From: Cladocopium goreaui
Lineage: Eukaryota > Sar > Dinophyceae > Suessiales > Symbiodiniaceae
Assembly: GCA_947184155.2 (NCBI GenBank)
Contig: CAMXCT020000336.1
Location: 62,001-126,000, forward strand
Reading direction: 5' to 3'
DNA: 64,000 bases
Shown: piece after piece, positions 11,104-21,737 of the stretch
How the letters are laid out: each line of letters opens with the position of its first letter
Position numbering within the stretch: position 1 is the stretch's first letter
Notes under the pieces: generated by a model
Database searches by the model: none
The model's input: only the letters and a program-made list of their open reading frames with translations
Told to the model about the DNA's origin: nothing
Made by a program: the position numbers and the translations under genes

Positions 11104-11224
11104 CAGGGGCGCCCCAAATGACCACATTTGCCAGGACCAAAGCAATGGCAATGGGCACTACAGGGATGCCGCCACCCTGTTGTCCAGCCTGAGGTCAGGC
11201 AAAACTTCGGCCAGTCAGTCTTAG
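11104..11224 (+). CDS. exon island; plus-strand reading favoured
   Basis: After an AG at 11102-11103 the plus frame gives RGAPNDHICQDQSNGNGHYR then DAATLLSSLRSGKTSASQS and a TAG; about 70% of third positions are G or C. The minus strand is also open from an AG acceptor to a GTAAAG donor. It would encode a hydrophobic helix (IPVVPIAIALVLANVVIWGA) that could equally be the complement of polar codons. Strand is unresolved. Confidence 0.45.
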
Positions 11225-11807
11225 ACATTAGATCATGTGGTAAACCTAATAAACCCAGTTTATACCATACATTTATGATGATTTTCTGGATGGTTCATTA
11301 TTGGGTTAACTAAACGTGAGATAGTTCGTAACTCTCAGACAAAAATTAAGACTGAAGTCATTTGCAAGTACCATGACTTAATTTCCTGTTCTATCTTTTG
11401 AGGGGGGTTGCTATATGAAAAAAAACCTAAACTATCGATCCATCCTGTCCCATCAATAAATCGGATTTTTGAGATGTTTGATCAATTTGTAATATAAATG
11501 AGGATAGGAAACCACTAGATTTAACCGATTTAACCACTAGGAAACCTCAATCAAATACTACCTGGACTCCTAGGAATTCACCACGGTGACGACCAGTTGC
11601 TTGGACGCCCGTAGCTTCTCCAAGTACCATGACTTTAGCAGACATCCCATTTTGCTGGTTGAAGCCCTGTTCTTAATTTTGGAACCTCCATTTAGACCAC
11701 CATTCTTAGTAGTTAATCCATATTGAAGCCCTATTCTTACTGGTGAAACTCTGTGTTTTAGTCCATGTTTTCCTGCTGATTCAACAGCCATGGAACAACA
11801 GCCATAC

Positions 11808-11916
11808 GTTGCGCCGAGGCGCGTCCATGTGATCAATGACGTGCGTCTGTGCGCTCGGCACCGGCGGGGGCAGGAAGTCCTTCTGCTGCTCTGGGGGGAG
11901 CCTCGGGGGTAGCTGA
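11808..11916 (-). CDS. internal exon, proline-rich, unknown protein
   Basis: Acceptor ...gacccgacttcag, then (one carried base) QLPPRLPPEQQKDFLPPPVP then SAQTHVIDHMDAPRRN and a GTATGG donor in phase 0. Third-position GC is near 80%. The plus strand is also open (MEQQPYVAPRRVHVINDVRL) with weaker splice signals. The next downstream minus island (11,097-11,188) would join in phase 0, giving slight support to one minus-strand gene. Confidence 0.5.
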
Positions 11917-11947
11917 CTGAAGTCGGGTCCAAGTCACCATGATACTC

Positions 11948-12060
11948 AAATGGCGGTTTCATAAAAAAGGGGTACCCCCAGTCATCATCCATTTTAATAA
12001 GATTGTCCCTTAGAAACCATCCATTTTTGGGTACCCCCATTTTTGGAAACCCCATTTTTG
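11948..12060. mobile_element. GGAGGTTTCCT-family element
   Basis: ggcggtttcataaaaaaggg then GGGTACCCCCAGTCATCATC then CATTTTAATAAG, ending in repeated CCATTTTTGG motifs. Same motif order as 3946-4045 and the inverted copy at 27135-27245. Confidence 0.6.
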
Positions 12061-12102
12061 GTTAATGACTTGGATGATTTGGGGTATGCCCATGACGCCC
12101 AG

Positions 12103-12171
12103 GAAACCTTCATATGAGGTCAACTCCAGCTACAAGTCGACCATGATCCTACTTCGCCGATTTATACCCAG
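12103..12171 (+). CDS. internal exon, unknown protein
   Basis: Acceptor catgacgcccag, then (one base) KPSYEVNSSYKSTMILLRRF IP and a split Arg codon before GTTTGT. Codons are GC-ending in the second half. It lies on the opposite strand from the 11.8-kb island, so two genes or one mis-stranded call are present here. Confidence 0.55.
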
Positions 12172-12589
12172 GTTTGTAATCTGTTTACTCAGTGCCATGA
12201 ACCACCAAGTGGTTTGGCGTATTTGAGGTTCTTAATAACCCCAAGCGTTTGGATTTCTTAAGAATTATGACATGATATTCTTGGGGTAGTTAAACGGACA
12301 AAGTATGGAGACTAACCAACAAACAAAAGATATGAGTGATAAGAGGTGAAAAATGGACTTCAAAATAGGATATAAAATATGGAGATTAAATAGCATATAA
12401 AATATGGAGATTGCCAAACAAAGATAGGAATATTCGTACTGGTAGTAAGGGACAAAGTACGGATATTGCGTACACAAAAATGACAATAATCATTTGGTGA
12501 GTGAGCCACTCCTAGCAAATCACCTTTGCCAGCACATCAACCAGTCTAGTCTATGCTCAACGATGGGTGCATGACCAGTCACACTGCTT

Positions 12590-12835
12590 TATATAATCAT
12601 ATATATATATACATATGTATTCATATATGTATTCATATATGTATTCATATATGTATTCATATATGTATATATGTATTCATATATGTATTCATATATATAT
12701 ATATATGTATTCGTATACATATATATATATACACATTCATATTAATATATATATACACATTCATATATATATATGTACACATATGTATATATATACATAC
12801 ATATACATTCATATATATATATATATAAAGTTATA
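12590..12835. repeat. ATATGTATTC / TATA microsatellite
   Basis: Repeats of CATATATGTATT pass into TATA and CATTCATA tracts. ORFs here are low-complexity Ile/Tyr/His repeats and are not genes. Confidence 0.95.
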
Positions 12836-13046
12836 TTATCCAGTATACATGCACATTATACACTTGTTGGTCCAGATATGTCAAGATTCCTCTGTGTAGT
12901 AGCTATTCAACATCCCAAACCCAGGAACCTTCAAATTTTGGCGACTCCCTTTGCGACTCCCTCAGTAATCTGTGCACAGCTCTGCTGGGCCAAGCGCTCA
13001 CATCTTGAATCAAGAGGCGTGCTAACACAAATGCCCTCTTCATTGC

Positions 13047-13316
13047 ATGGGCCCCTTAGGCATTGGCAAACACCTCCCGAGTGGCCAGAAAGGGGAATTG
13101 TTGTACCGACTCTTCATCCATATTTCAGCAAGAATGCGCGGATACTTCACAAAGAAAGGTGTACGAGGCATTCTTGGAGGAGTTGTTTTTGAGCGACTGA
13201 AGTTGTTCCCCTTCAGACCCTTTCACCTCACCTGTGTTTTGACAGTTGGGAGAAACACATCACCATCCAATTTCCTAGAGACAATAGTGTCTGAACATGT
13301 GGCATGGGGAATATGA
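13047..13316 (+). CDS. candidate 89-codon ORF/exon, unknown
   Basis: The longest non-repetitive plus frame in this part. ATG at 13047 gives MGPLGIGKHLPSGQKGELLY then RLFIHISARMRGYFTKKGVR and a TGA at 13314. Residues are mixed and basic with no low complexity. The minus strand also shows an exon-like segment (13,216-13,280) with DTIVSRKLDGDVFLPTVKTQ before a GTGAGG donor, so at least one reading is a shadow. No family recognised. Confidence 0.4.
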   Translation: MGPLGIGKHLPSGQKGELLYRLFIHISARMRGYFTKKGVRGILGGVVFERLKLFPFRPFHLTCVLTVGRNTSPSNFLETIVSEHVAWGI

Positions 13317-13779
13317 CGACTAAGCAATCTCTGGGCAATCATGTCTTGAGGACGCGCAAATCAGGGCGAATAGGGTTGCTGTTTAGAATCCCGCATGGGT
13401 TAATTTCCTATATAAACACATATGCACAGGTTCTACCCCTAAATTCCTCGATGAAAACCACATGTTTATGTTTGTTTCCATTTGGGTTTATCTGAAAATA
13501 AAGTACCCCTAACTCCATTGGTTAACCATCATTTTGCCCATTGTATTCTTTTGGCATATCCCATTCTTTTTTCAGACAGACCCATCCTCGTCTTATCAAA
13601 CTTTGGCCCATCCAACGCATCAATAGCTCGCCTTCCTTCATGGCGAAAGCACTGGAACCCACGCACTGGGTGCGCCCTCGGCTGGCTTTGCAGCCCATGC
13701 CTTCAAGGCCAATGTTGGGATGGTTCCCTTTACTGAAATTATGATAGAATTTATGATGATATGTATGTATTTTTATGAT

Positions 13780-13875
13780 ATGTGATGTGTAGATTTTAGA
13801 TATGATACTTATGATATTTAAGACATATATATATATATACATATTATATCATATATACCCGAGGGGCTAGGACAT
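13780..13875. other. AT-rich spacer
   Basis: TATGATA/ATATAT tract with no coding signal, directly before the G-rich tract. Confidence 0.6.
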
Positions 13876-13880
13876 CTCCG

Positions 13881-13927
13881 ATGGGGTAGGGTAGGGTGGG
13901 GTGAGGTGGGGTGGGGTGGGGGGTGGG
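13881..13927 (+). other. G-rich tract, potential G-quadruplex
   Basis: GGGGTAGGGTAGGGTGGGGT followed by GAGGTGGGGTGGGGTGGGGGGTGGGG: eight or more G-runs of at least three, separated by one to three bases. It fits the usual quadruplex motif many times over. It resembles GGGTA telomere-like repeats only over its first three units. Confidence 0.85.
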
Positions 13928-14860
13928 GCAATAACGTTCATGTACACTTGAAAACATGTGCTCTTTTGATGCTACACATGACCAAAGGCCAACTTGGACG
14001 ACACGGTTTGAGTCGCAATGTCAGTGACCCCATCGAGCATAGACATGTCTTAGTTGTACACTACCTGAACAAAAACCCAGGACTCAACCCGGTGTTGTTA
14101 GCTTTGTTTGGCCCGGTTGAGAAAGTATGCAAAACATTCCTACACGCCTGTCGCCTGTCAGTCAAGTTTTTTCAAACGCACCGTGGGAATGTTAAAACAA
14201 ACTTGCAGACAGAACATGATAACAAAGAAATGGAAATGGAACACAGCAACAAAAAAAATGACTATCAAGATGCGGCTTGGTTCACGACGTTAGAAAGTAC
14301 TGCAAATACCAATGCAAAATGGCCTCGTTCATTCTCACTGGCGTTTCCCAATGATTTTTACCCTTTTCTCATTTTAACATGAATCCGTTAAAACGACGGT
14401 CCAGTAGTGCGTGACGACGCGCTTCAATTGCAGACAAGGGACGTCATGTTTTTTTTCTATGGTTTTTGCGGTGTTCTTTATATGACACTGTCATGGTATT
14501 CCAAGTTTGTTAAATTGAGTTTTCACTGGCACCACAGTTTCGTGCATGTCGAACGGGGCTACAGCGAAATGGCAATTTTTGTATCAAAGAACTATTTTTT
14601 TTGTGCCCGGTTTCTTGAAAGGTGAGTTGAGTGATGTTGAATACAGCGAAACGGCGAGTTTGACATCAATCAGGTACTTATTGTTGAACCCGTTTCATTG
14701 ATAGGTGACCTCAGGGAGGCTGAAACGTTTTTTCTCGCCTTTGAGGTCACTCGAACAGCCAAGAGCTGTTTTGGTCAAGAACGAGGAACTCCTTTGGTTC
14801 GTGTTCCAGTGCATTTTTGAACCTTTCTCGGACTTGTCCTATGACTTTGAGGACATTCAT
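13928..14860 (+). other. long weak ORFs, no recognised gene
   Basis: An open frame of 158 codons (13906-14382) and several of 60-70 codons occur here. Codon choice is not GC-biased as in the better exons, and there are no paired splice sites. Segments such as VLLALFGPVEKVCKTFLHAC look protein-like, but nothing was recognised. A retained or decayed gene is possible. Confidence 0.3.
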
Positions 14861-14863
14861 CAG

Positions 14864-15030
14864 CGTGTTAAAGAATGCAAGAAAATTTCCAAAGCGTAGC
14901 ATCACGAACGTGTTAAAGAGTGCAAGAAAACTTCCAAAGCATAGCATCACGAACGTGTTAAAGAGTGCAAGAGAACTTCCAAAGCGTAGCATCAAGAACG
15001 AGTGCAAGAGAACTTCCAAAACGTAGCATC
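14864..15030 (+). repeat. 45-bp tandem repeat, 3.5 copies
   Basis: Unit CGTGTTAAAGAGTGCAAGAA then AACTTCCAAAGCRTAGCATC then ACGAA, 45 bases, so it keeps the reading frame. In the plus frame each unit gives VLKSARKLPKHSITN-like 15-residue repeats; the minus strand is also open. The last unit has lost about 12 bases. Possibly the coding repeat of an unknown protein, but strand and expression are unknown. Confidence 0.85.
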
Positions 15031-15333
15031 AAAAACATAGAAGCACGCTGACAAGCAGAAAGGAAACCTCAGAAACGCGTCGCAACGTACGACTGGAGCT
15101 TAAAACAAAAAACACAAATTAATTCCAGGATGGAGGCACCAATGCAGAGTGAGTGCATTTTGTACTTAAATTTAAATGGACAAAAAAAACATCGTCCGTC
15201 AAACATATAGTTTTCAAGACAATACACGGTGCTCAAAAATGTGCAAATTACCACAGCAAAAACACAATTTTCAACATTTCCACTCAACCACAAACATGAT
15301 GTATCGGAAAACTTAGCGTCCCTAGCGTATGTA

Positions 15334-15335
15334 TG

Positions 15336-15366
<31 letters not shown>

Positions 15367-15768
15367 GTAGGTAGGTAGGTAGGTAGATAGGTAGATAGGT
15401 AGATAGGTAGATAGGTAGATAGACAGATAGATAGATAGATAGATAGAAAGAGAAATAGACAGATAGGCAGATAGACAGATAGACAGATAGACAGATGGAC
15501 AGATAGACAGAGATAGACAGATCGACAGATCGATAGATAGATAGATCGATAGATAGATAGAAAGATAGATAGATAGATTGATAGATAGATAGATAGATAG
15601 ATTGATTGATAGGTAGATAGATAGATAGATAGATAAACTGATAGATAGACAGATAGACAGATAGACAGATAGACAGATAGACAGATAGACAGATAGACAG
15701 ACACACAGACAGGCAGACAGGCAGACAGACAGACAGACAGACAAACAGAGAGAGAGAGAGAGAGAGAC

Positions 15769-15802
<34 letters not shown>

Positions 15803-16048
15803 CCATAGATCGATAGATCGATAAAAAGATAGATCGATCGATAGATAGATAGATAGGTAGGTAGGTAGGTAGATAGATAGATAGATAGATATGTAGGTAG
15901 GTAGGTAGGTAGGTAGGTAGATAGGTAGATAGGTAGATAGGTAGATAGGTAGATAGACAGATAGATAGATAGATAGATAGATAGAAAGAGAAATAGACAG
16001 ACAGACAGACAGACAGACAGATAGATAAACAGATATACAGATAGACAG
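15334..16048. repeat. GATA/GACA/GGTA compound microsatellite
   Basis: Tetranucleotide array of AGAT, AGAC and AGGT units with an AG run near 15750. A compound block of about 110 bases (GGTA run, GATAGGTA alternation, then GACA, GATA and AGAAAGAGAAATAGACAGA) occurs twice, near 15360-15465 and 15850-16000. This indicates an internal segmental duplication. The minus-strand ORF (333 codons, Ser-Ile-Tyr-Leu repeats) is not a gene. Confidence 0.97.
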
Positions 16049-16099
16049 AATGGTGAGTTTCAAGCAGCATGTGATGGCGTCAATTGGGGTCATCATCTC

Positions 16100-16770
16100 A
16101 TTTTCCACAAATACCCCCTAACAAAAACACCCCACTTTTCCCTTATGGGGTATCCCTGGGAATGATTGTCCACCTTACTGGGAAACTTGGTTGTCCACCT
16201 CGCGGCTATTTTGAAACCACCAACCAATGATCTATGATTGGTTTTGTGCAGTGCCGCACAAAAAACGATTCCCAGACGGTCCTCTGGCTCGGCGTTATCG
16301 ACTGGCTGCATGTGGTGTTTTTTTTCGACGGTGTTTTTCACGTTTTCTTTACGGCCCCCAAAATCTCCAAAAATCCAATGATTCCTCTTGTTTTGCCCCA
16401 AACATCCAATGATTTCTCGGTTTTTTTTGACAAAACAATTCCATTTTCAAACGGGCTAAGTAGCTGATTGTCAGAACATGGCTGAGTCTTCCCAATCTCT
16501 CCCACGATTTCACGTGAAATCCCCCAAAGGTACCAACCAAGACTATCTGACAACAGTAACAGTAGTAAAACTAGTAAGAGTATGTAATAGTAAAACTACT
16601 GATAATAATAATTGTTATTGTTATAAGTTATAACCGCCATCACCAAATTCTCATGATATCCTCATACAATATCCTTGCAACATATATAATGATAACCGTT
16701 TGAATGTAAGCATTGTATGGTAGATGTTGTTATACAACGTCACCATGTAAAAAAACAATGTTCTCATGGT
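16100..16770. other. no confident gene
   Basis: Contains several short overlapping ORFs, ATTGGATGTTTGG-like fragments repeated in both orientations around 16370-16410, and AT-rich DNA after 16560. No splice-supported exon was found. Confidence 0.45.
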
Positions 16771-16774
16771 TGTT

Positions 16775-16985
16775 ATATGGAGGTTTCCTCGTGGGGATAC
16801 CCCTCATCCAAGTCATTGGATTTTATCATTGGATTGGTTTAAGGGAAAATTAAAACGAGAACGCCCCCATTGGTTTTAATGGCAAAAACCATGGTTTCCA
16901 GATTTTCCGGAAAAAAACAATCCGATGATTTTTTGTTCTATGGGGATACCCCATTTCCTCATCCAAGTCATTGGGTTTTCATATT
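16775..16985. repeat. direct repeat of a ~45-bp GGGGATACCCC / CATCCAAGTCATTGG module
   Basis: GGGGATACCCCTCATCCAAG then TCATTGGATTTT at 16794-16828 recurs as GGGGATACCCCATTTCCTCA then TCCAAGTCATTGGGTTTT at 16940-16980. The intervening TTGGATTGGTTTAAGGGAAA recurs inverted at 25110-25132, so the parts are dispersed element fragments. Confidence 0.7.
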
Positions 16986-17028
16986 GGAACCCATGGTGAC
17001 GACTGGGGACGGCTGTACGCCTGGCAAG

Positions 17029-17136
17029 TTCATGCAGGTGGATCCAATGCAGCAGCTATCCCCGATGCACGGCACCGTCTCGGGCGGATGCTCCAAGCGG
17101 TTCTCCTCAGTCATCAACTACTTCAACGACTTCAAG
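17029..17136 (+). CDS. internal exon, unknown protein
   Basis: 36 codons FMQVDPMQQLSPMHGTVSGG then CSKRFSSVINYFNDFK with almost every third position G or C, ending at a GTTCTT donor in phase 0. The frame is open further upstream (TTGDGCTPGK), so the 5' boundary is uncertain; an AG lies just before TTC ATG CAG. One of the strongest codon-bias islands in the window. Family not recognised. Confidence 0.75.
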
Positions 17137-17499
17137 GTTCTTGAAAATATGCCAAAAATATGTAAATACTGTAGTAAATGGTTATTATCATTGTTATTAT
17201 CAGTTTTACTATTGATATTATCTAAATCTAAACATATACTGCATCCCAATCATTCCCACACCGGATTTTGTCTTGGCTCGGAAATTTGTCTCTTCTGCAA
17301 CACGTTCGCCACGCGTACGAACTTAAATGGTTGTTCAAACCAAGTCAACCCTGAAGCAATAAAACACTTTTACACGGTTGGTTGGATCTCCCCAGCACAA
17401 TGGATTTCACCGATTCATTTTTGTTTCTTTGGCCTGGCATTTGATGCGCTTCACTTTACTGTACCCACTTGATGGTTTCAAGAAATCTAAAAAAAATAC

Positions 17500-17875
17500 A
17501 GACAAAAGCGAACGCAAATCTTCATCACACATGTAAAAATTCTTAAAAGTTACAAAAAACAATGAACCAAACAACTAACCAGTAATATATGTGTTCATCT
17601 TGTGTATATCTATGTGTAATTTTCTGGTGACAAGTGACAACCCCAATAAGAACTCAATTTTCAATCAAACCACCAGCAGTGGATCGTACAACAATACAAG
17701 GTTCAGTTGAAGAACAAACAAGATGAAAAGATAATGCGTTAACGGACTTTGCCTTTGAGCAAACGTGTTTCAAACAAATACTTTACTTCGAGTGATCCCC
17801 ACCATGGCATTTCAAAGCATTCCGTGCTCTAGTACCAACCCTCAGCTACAAGTCCCATTGCAAGACTCACAGCAT
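17500..17875. other. no gene seen
   Basis: Unique AT-leaning sequence without exon-like islands. Confidence 0.5.
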
Positions 17876-17879
17876 TGTT

Positions 17880-18222
17880 TTATCTGAAGCAAAGTCTTTT
17901 GTATGTCATGGGGCGTATCGCTGACATTCTTTCTGGCATTCTATCTGGTATATCTTCGGAGATTCTTTGTGGTTGAGGTCTGGCGGGGAACACTCTGATC
18001 CTGAGCCAGCCGTGGAGGTCCGGCGTGGAACACTCTGATCTGGAGCTTGCGGTGGAGGTCCGGCGGGGATCACTTTGATCCAGGGGTTGCTGTTCGGGTC
18101 CGGCGGGGAACACTGCGATCTAGAGCTTGCAATTGAGGTCCGGAGGAGGAAGGAGGAGGAAGGAGGAAGGAGGCGGGCAGGCTGACAAAAAATCTATAAC
18201 AACCCTCACCTGACAGGTGGGG
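17880..18222 (-). repeat. composite dispersed repeat, short copy
   Basis: Read on the minus strand: CACCTGTCAGGTGAGGGTTG, a CCTCCTT pyrimidine tract, four ~40-bp tandem units containing TCCGCCGGACCTC-like cores, then GATATACCAGATAGAATGCC. The same order is found on the plus strand at 54955-55690. A 77-codon minus ORF (17880-18113) spans it but is probably repeat-derived. Confidence 0.85.
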
Positions 18223-18549
18223 GAAAAAAACGAATAATGCCCAATGTTCCATATTGTTTCTTTAAATCAACCAACAACCAGCTGAAAAACACATGTTCCA
18301 AGTGTCATGTGCTTGGGAGGATCAGTTTGTATCTCCAACTGGCTATTCTCTTAAAACAATGCAAAAAACAAAACTGATGATACAACCATAGCTCCAAACC
18401 GCTGCCTCCATCACCAACCAACAATTTTTGGGCTTGCCGAGGGCGAATCTCAACCATCGCCTGGTGAAACTCCCCGTTGGCAGCTATTAATATTTAATAT
18501 TCAAGTGATAAGTCCAAGTTTAGACCTGTAGTAAACAATCCATTTCCAT

Positions 18550-18790
18550 GTGTGTATATATATATATACACGTATATACACGTATAATTAATATGGTACA
18601 TATATTATACGTATATATAATATACGCATCATGTAATATAACGTATATAATATGACGTACATACATACACTCTACACTACTATACACCATAATATAATAT
18701 AATACAGCAATGTCTTTCTATAGATATTATACACTTTACACAAAAATACATATATATATATACATATATAATGTATATCAATGTATATCC
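18550..18790. repeat. AT-rich TATA/ACGTATA microsatellite
   Basis: Imperfect TATATACACGTATA and TAATATA tracts; no coding signal. Confidence 0.9.
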
Positions 18791-18818
18791 ACCATGTCTT
18801 TTCCCAGGTGTTTTTCAC

Positions 18819-18968
18819 TGAATTTCCCCAAGGTTCCACCATCTTCTCTGCCTTGGTGGCCATGATCCCCGCCACCTGCCCCGCCATGGCCGTGGCCATG
18901 CTGGCAGGATCTTGTGCCGCCGTGTGCGCCACGGCAAGGCCGGAGAGGAGCCGCCACATCCTGGACAT
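18819..18968 (-). CDS. possible first exon, unknown protein
   Basis: ATG at 18968 starts 50 codons MSRMWRLLSGLAVAHTAAQD then PASMATAMAGQVAGIMATKA, ending at a GTGAAA donor in phase 0. Third-position GC is above 80%. An AG sits nine bases before the ATG. The plus strand is equally GC-biased and open, encoding a hydrophobic segment (FSALVAMIPATCPAMAVAML) followed by basic residues. Coding is likely but strand is not certain. Confidence 0.5.
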
Positions 18969-19024
18969 GGGATTTACCTGGGATTCAATGGGCTTTATAT
19001 CAGATGTCTATGGGATTCATAGAT

Positions 19025-19129
19025 TACCATCTGGTTATTTAACATAGCCATGGAAAATCACCATTTTTAATAGGTAAACCATCTATAAATGGGCCATTTT
19101 CCATGGCTATGTTAAATAACCAGAGGGTA
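19025..19129. mobile_element. TACCCTCTGGTA-family element (copy B)
   Basis: Bounded by TACCATCTGGTTATTTAAC and GTTAAATAACCAGAGGGTA. Across about 85 internal bases it differs from copy A (6103-6207) at only one visible position, so the family was recently active or is under conversion. Confidence 0.92.
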
Positions 19130-19139
19130 ATATATATTA

Positions 19140-19675
19140 AGATATGGGGATATATGGAGATTAACAAGGAGATGAACATTGATGCGGAGGTCAATTGTTG
19201 GATTTACCCTTCGGTCAAACGTCGCTGTTTGAAAACCCTCTGTGAACATTCTATGAACGGTGGATTCCAAGATTGGTACTGTGGTGATATACTGCTGATT
19301 TAAGAATTCCGGCTATAATGGGAATCTAATGGACATTTAATGGGATTTGATGGGGATTCAGGATGATCCGGCCCATCCAGCACATTTAGTTCGATCATTG
19401 ACCTATTGTTTTACCAGAGGGTAACTGGGAATTTGTGATTCACCAAAATCATGGGGACTTACACACCTCAATGTCAAGATGCTCTAGGCAATCTCATTAA
19501 CTAGACGACGGATGGCCCGAGAGCGTAGAGGAGCAGAGTCTTCTGTTGTTAGTATGGAGACACTATATTACAAGATAATATGATAAAGATGTATTATAGG
19601 CAGACGAGAAGAGTAGTATCAAGACAATATATGACTAGTACAAGACAATAGTTTGCATCGTATTTTTGTAAAGTT
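19140..19675. other. no confident gene
   Basis: Short ORFs only; a 66-codon frame at 19103-19303 begins inside the MITE. No splice-supported exon. Confidence 0.45.
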
Positions 19676-19679
19676 TTTC

Positions 19680-21737
19680 ATACACAGAACTTTTTACAGA
19701 CAGACGCTTTTGCACACAGAGACTTTTACACACAGACGCTTTTACACACAGACGATTTTGCATACAGAGACTTTTACACCCAAACACTTTTACACACAGA
19801 GACTTTTACATACACAGACGCTTTTACACACAGAAGCTTTTACACACAGACGCTTTTACGCACAGACGCTTTTACACACAGACGCTTTTACACACAGACG
19901 CTTTTACACACAGACGCTTTTTACACACAGGCTCTTTTACACACAGACGCTTTTACACACAGACGCTTTTACACACAGACGCTTTGACACACAGACCCGT
20001 TTACACACAGAGGCTTTTACACACAGAAGCTTTTACACACAGACGCTTTTACACACAGACCCGTTTACACACAGAGGCTTTTACACACAGTTGCTCTTGC
20101 ACACAGACGCTTTTACACACAGACGCTTTTACACACAGACGCTTTTACACACAGACGCTTTTACACACAGAGGCTTTTACACACACAAGCTTTTGCACAC
20201 AGACGCTTTTGCACACAGACGCTTTTACACACAAACACTTTTACACACAAACACTTTTACACACAAACACTTTTACACACAGACGCTTTTACACACAGAC
20301 GCTTTTACACACAGACGCTTTTACACACAGACGCTTTTACACACAGACGCCTTTACACACAAACACTTTGACACACAGACACTTTACACACAGACGCTTT
20401 TACACACAGACGCTTTACACACAGACCCTTTTACACACAAAAGCTTTTACACACAGACGCTTTTACACACAAAAGCTTTTACACACAGACGCTTTTACAC
20501 ACAGACGCTTTTACACACAGACGCTTTTACACACAGACGCTTTTTACACACAGGCACTTTTACACACAGACGCTTTTACACACAGAGACTTTTACACACA
20601 GACGCTTTTACACACAAGCGCTTTTACACACAGACGCCTTTACACACAGACGCTTTTACACACAGACGCTTTGACACACAGACCCGTTTACACACAGAGG
20701 CTTTTACACACAGAAGCTTTTACACACAGACGCTTTTACACAGAGACGCTTTTACACACAGACGCTTTTACACACAGACGCTTTTACACACAGACGCTTT
20801 TACACACAGACGCTTTTACACACAGAAGCTTTTGCACACAGACGCTTTTGCACACAGACGCTTTTACACAGAAACACTTTTACACACAAACACTTTTACA
20901 CACAAACACTTTTACACACAGACGCTTTTACACACAGACGCTTTTACACACAGATGCTTTTACACACAGACGCTTTGACACACAGATGCTTTTACACACA
21001 GACGCTTTTACACACAGACGCTTTTACACACAGACGCTTTGACACACAAACACTTTTACACACAGAGGCTTTTACACACAGACGCTTTTACACACAGACG
21101 CTTTTACACACAGACGCTTTTACACACAAGCACTTTTACACACAGACGCTTTTACACACAGACGCTTTTACACACAGACGATTTTACACACAGACGCTTT
21201 TACACACAGACACTTTTACACACAAAAGCTTTTACACACAAACGCTTTTACACACACTTTTACACAGACAGACGCTTTTACACACAGACGCTTTTACACA
21301 CAGAGGCTTTTACACACAAACGCTTTTACACACAGAGACTTTTACACACACACGCTTTTGCACACAGACGCTTTTACACACAGACGCTTTTACACACAGA
21401 TGTTTTTAGACACAGACGCTTTTACACACAGACGCTTTTACACACAAACGACTTTTACAGACAGATGCTTTTACACACAGACGCTTTTACACACAGACGC
21501 TTTTACACACAGACGCTTTTACACAGAGACGCTTTTACACACAGAGACTTTCACACACAGTTGCTTTTACACACAGACGCTTTTACACACAGACGCTTTT
21601 ACACACAGAGGCTTTTAAACACAGAAGCTTTTACACACAAGCGCTTTTACACACACACGCTTTTGCACACAAACGCTTTTGCACACACAGTCTTTTACAC
21701 ACAGACGCTTTTACACACAGACGCTTTTACACACAGA
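19680..21737 (+). repeat. 16-bp minisatellite, about 128 copies
   Basis: Unit CTTTTACACACAGACG with common variants AAGC, AGGC, AAACA and GCACAC. Because 16 is not a multiple of 3, 48 bases form one 16-residue cycle (FTHRRFYTQTLLHTDA), and all three plus frames stay open for hundreds of codons. A higher-order duplication of about 620-700 bases is visible: the TTTTTACACACAGGC and GACCCGTTTACACACAGAGG landmarks recur near 19918/20541 and 19995/20688. Confidence 0.98.

Noticed and set aside
11097-11188. Transmembrane exon on the minus strand (IPVVPIAIALVLANVVIWGA)
   Set aside because: Not adopted as the main call: antisense of polar codons often looks hydrophobic, and the plus frame has a higher third-position GC. 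Kept as an alternative.
13884-13900. Telomere repeat (GGGTAGGGTAGGGT)
   Set aside because: Only two to three irregular units inside a general G-rich tract; not a telomeric array.
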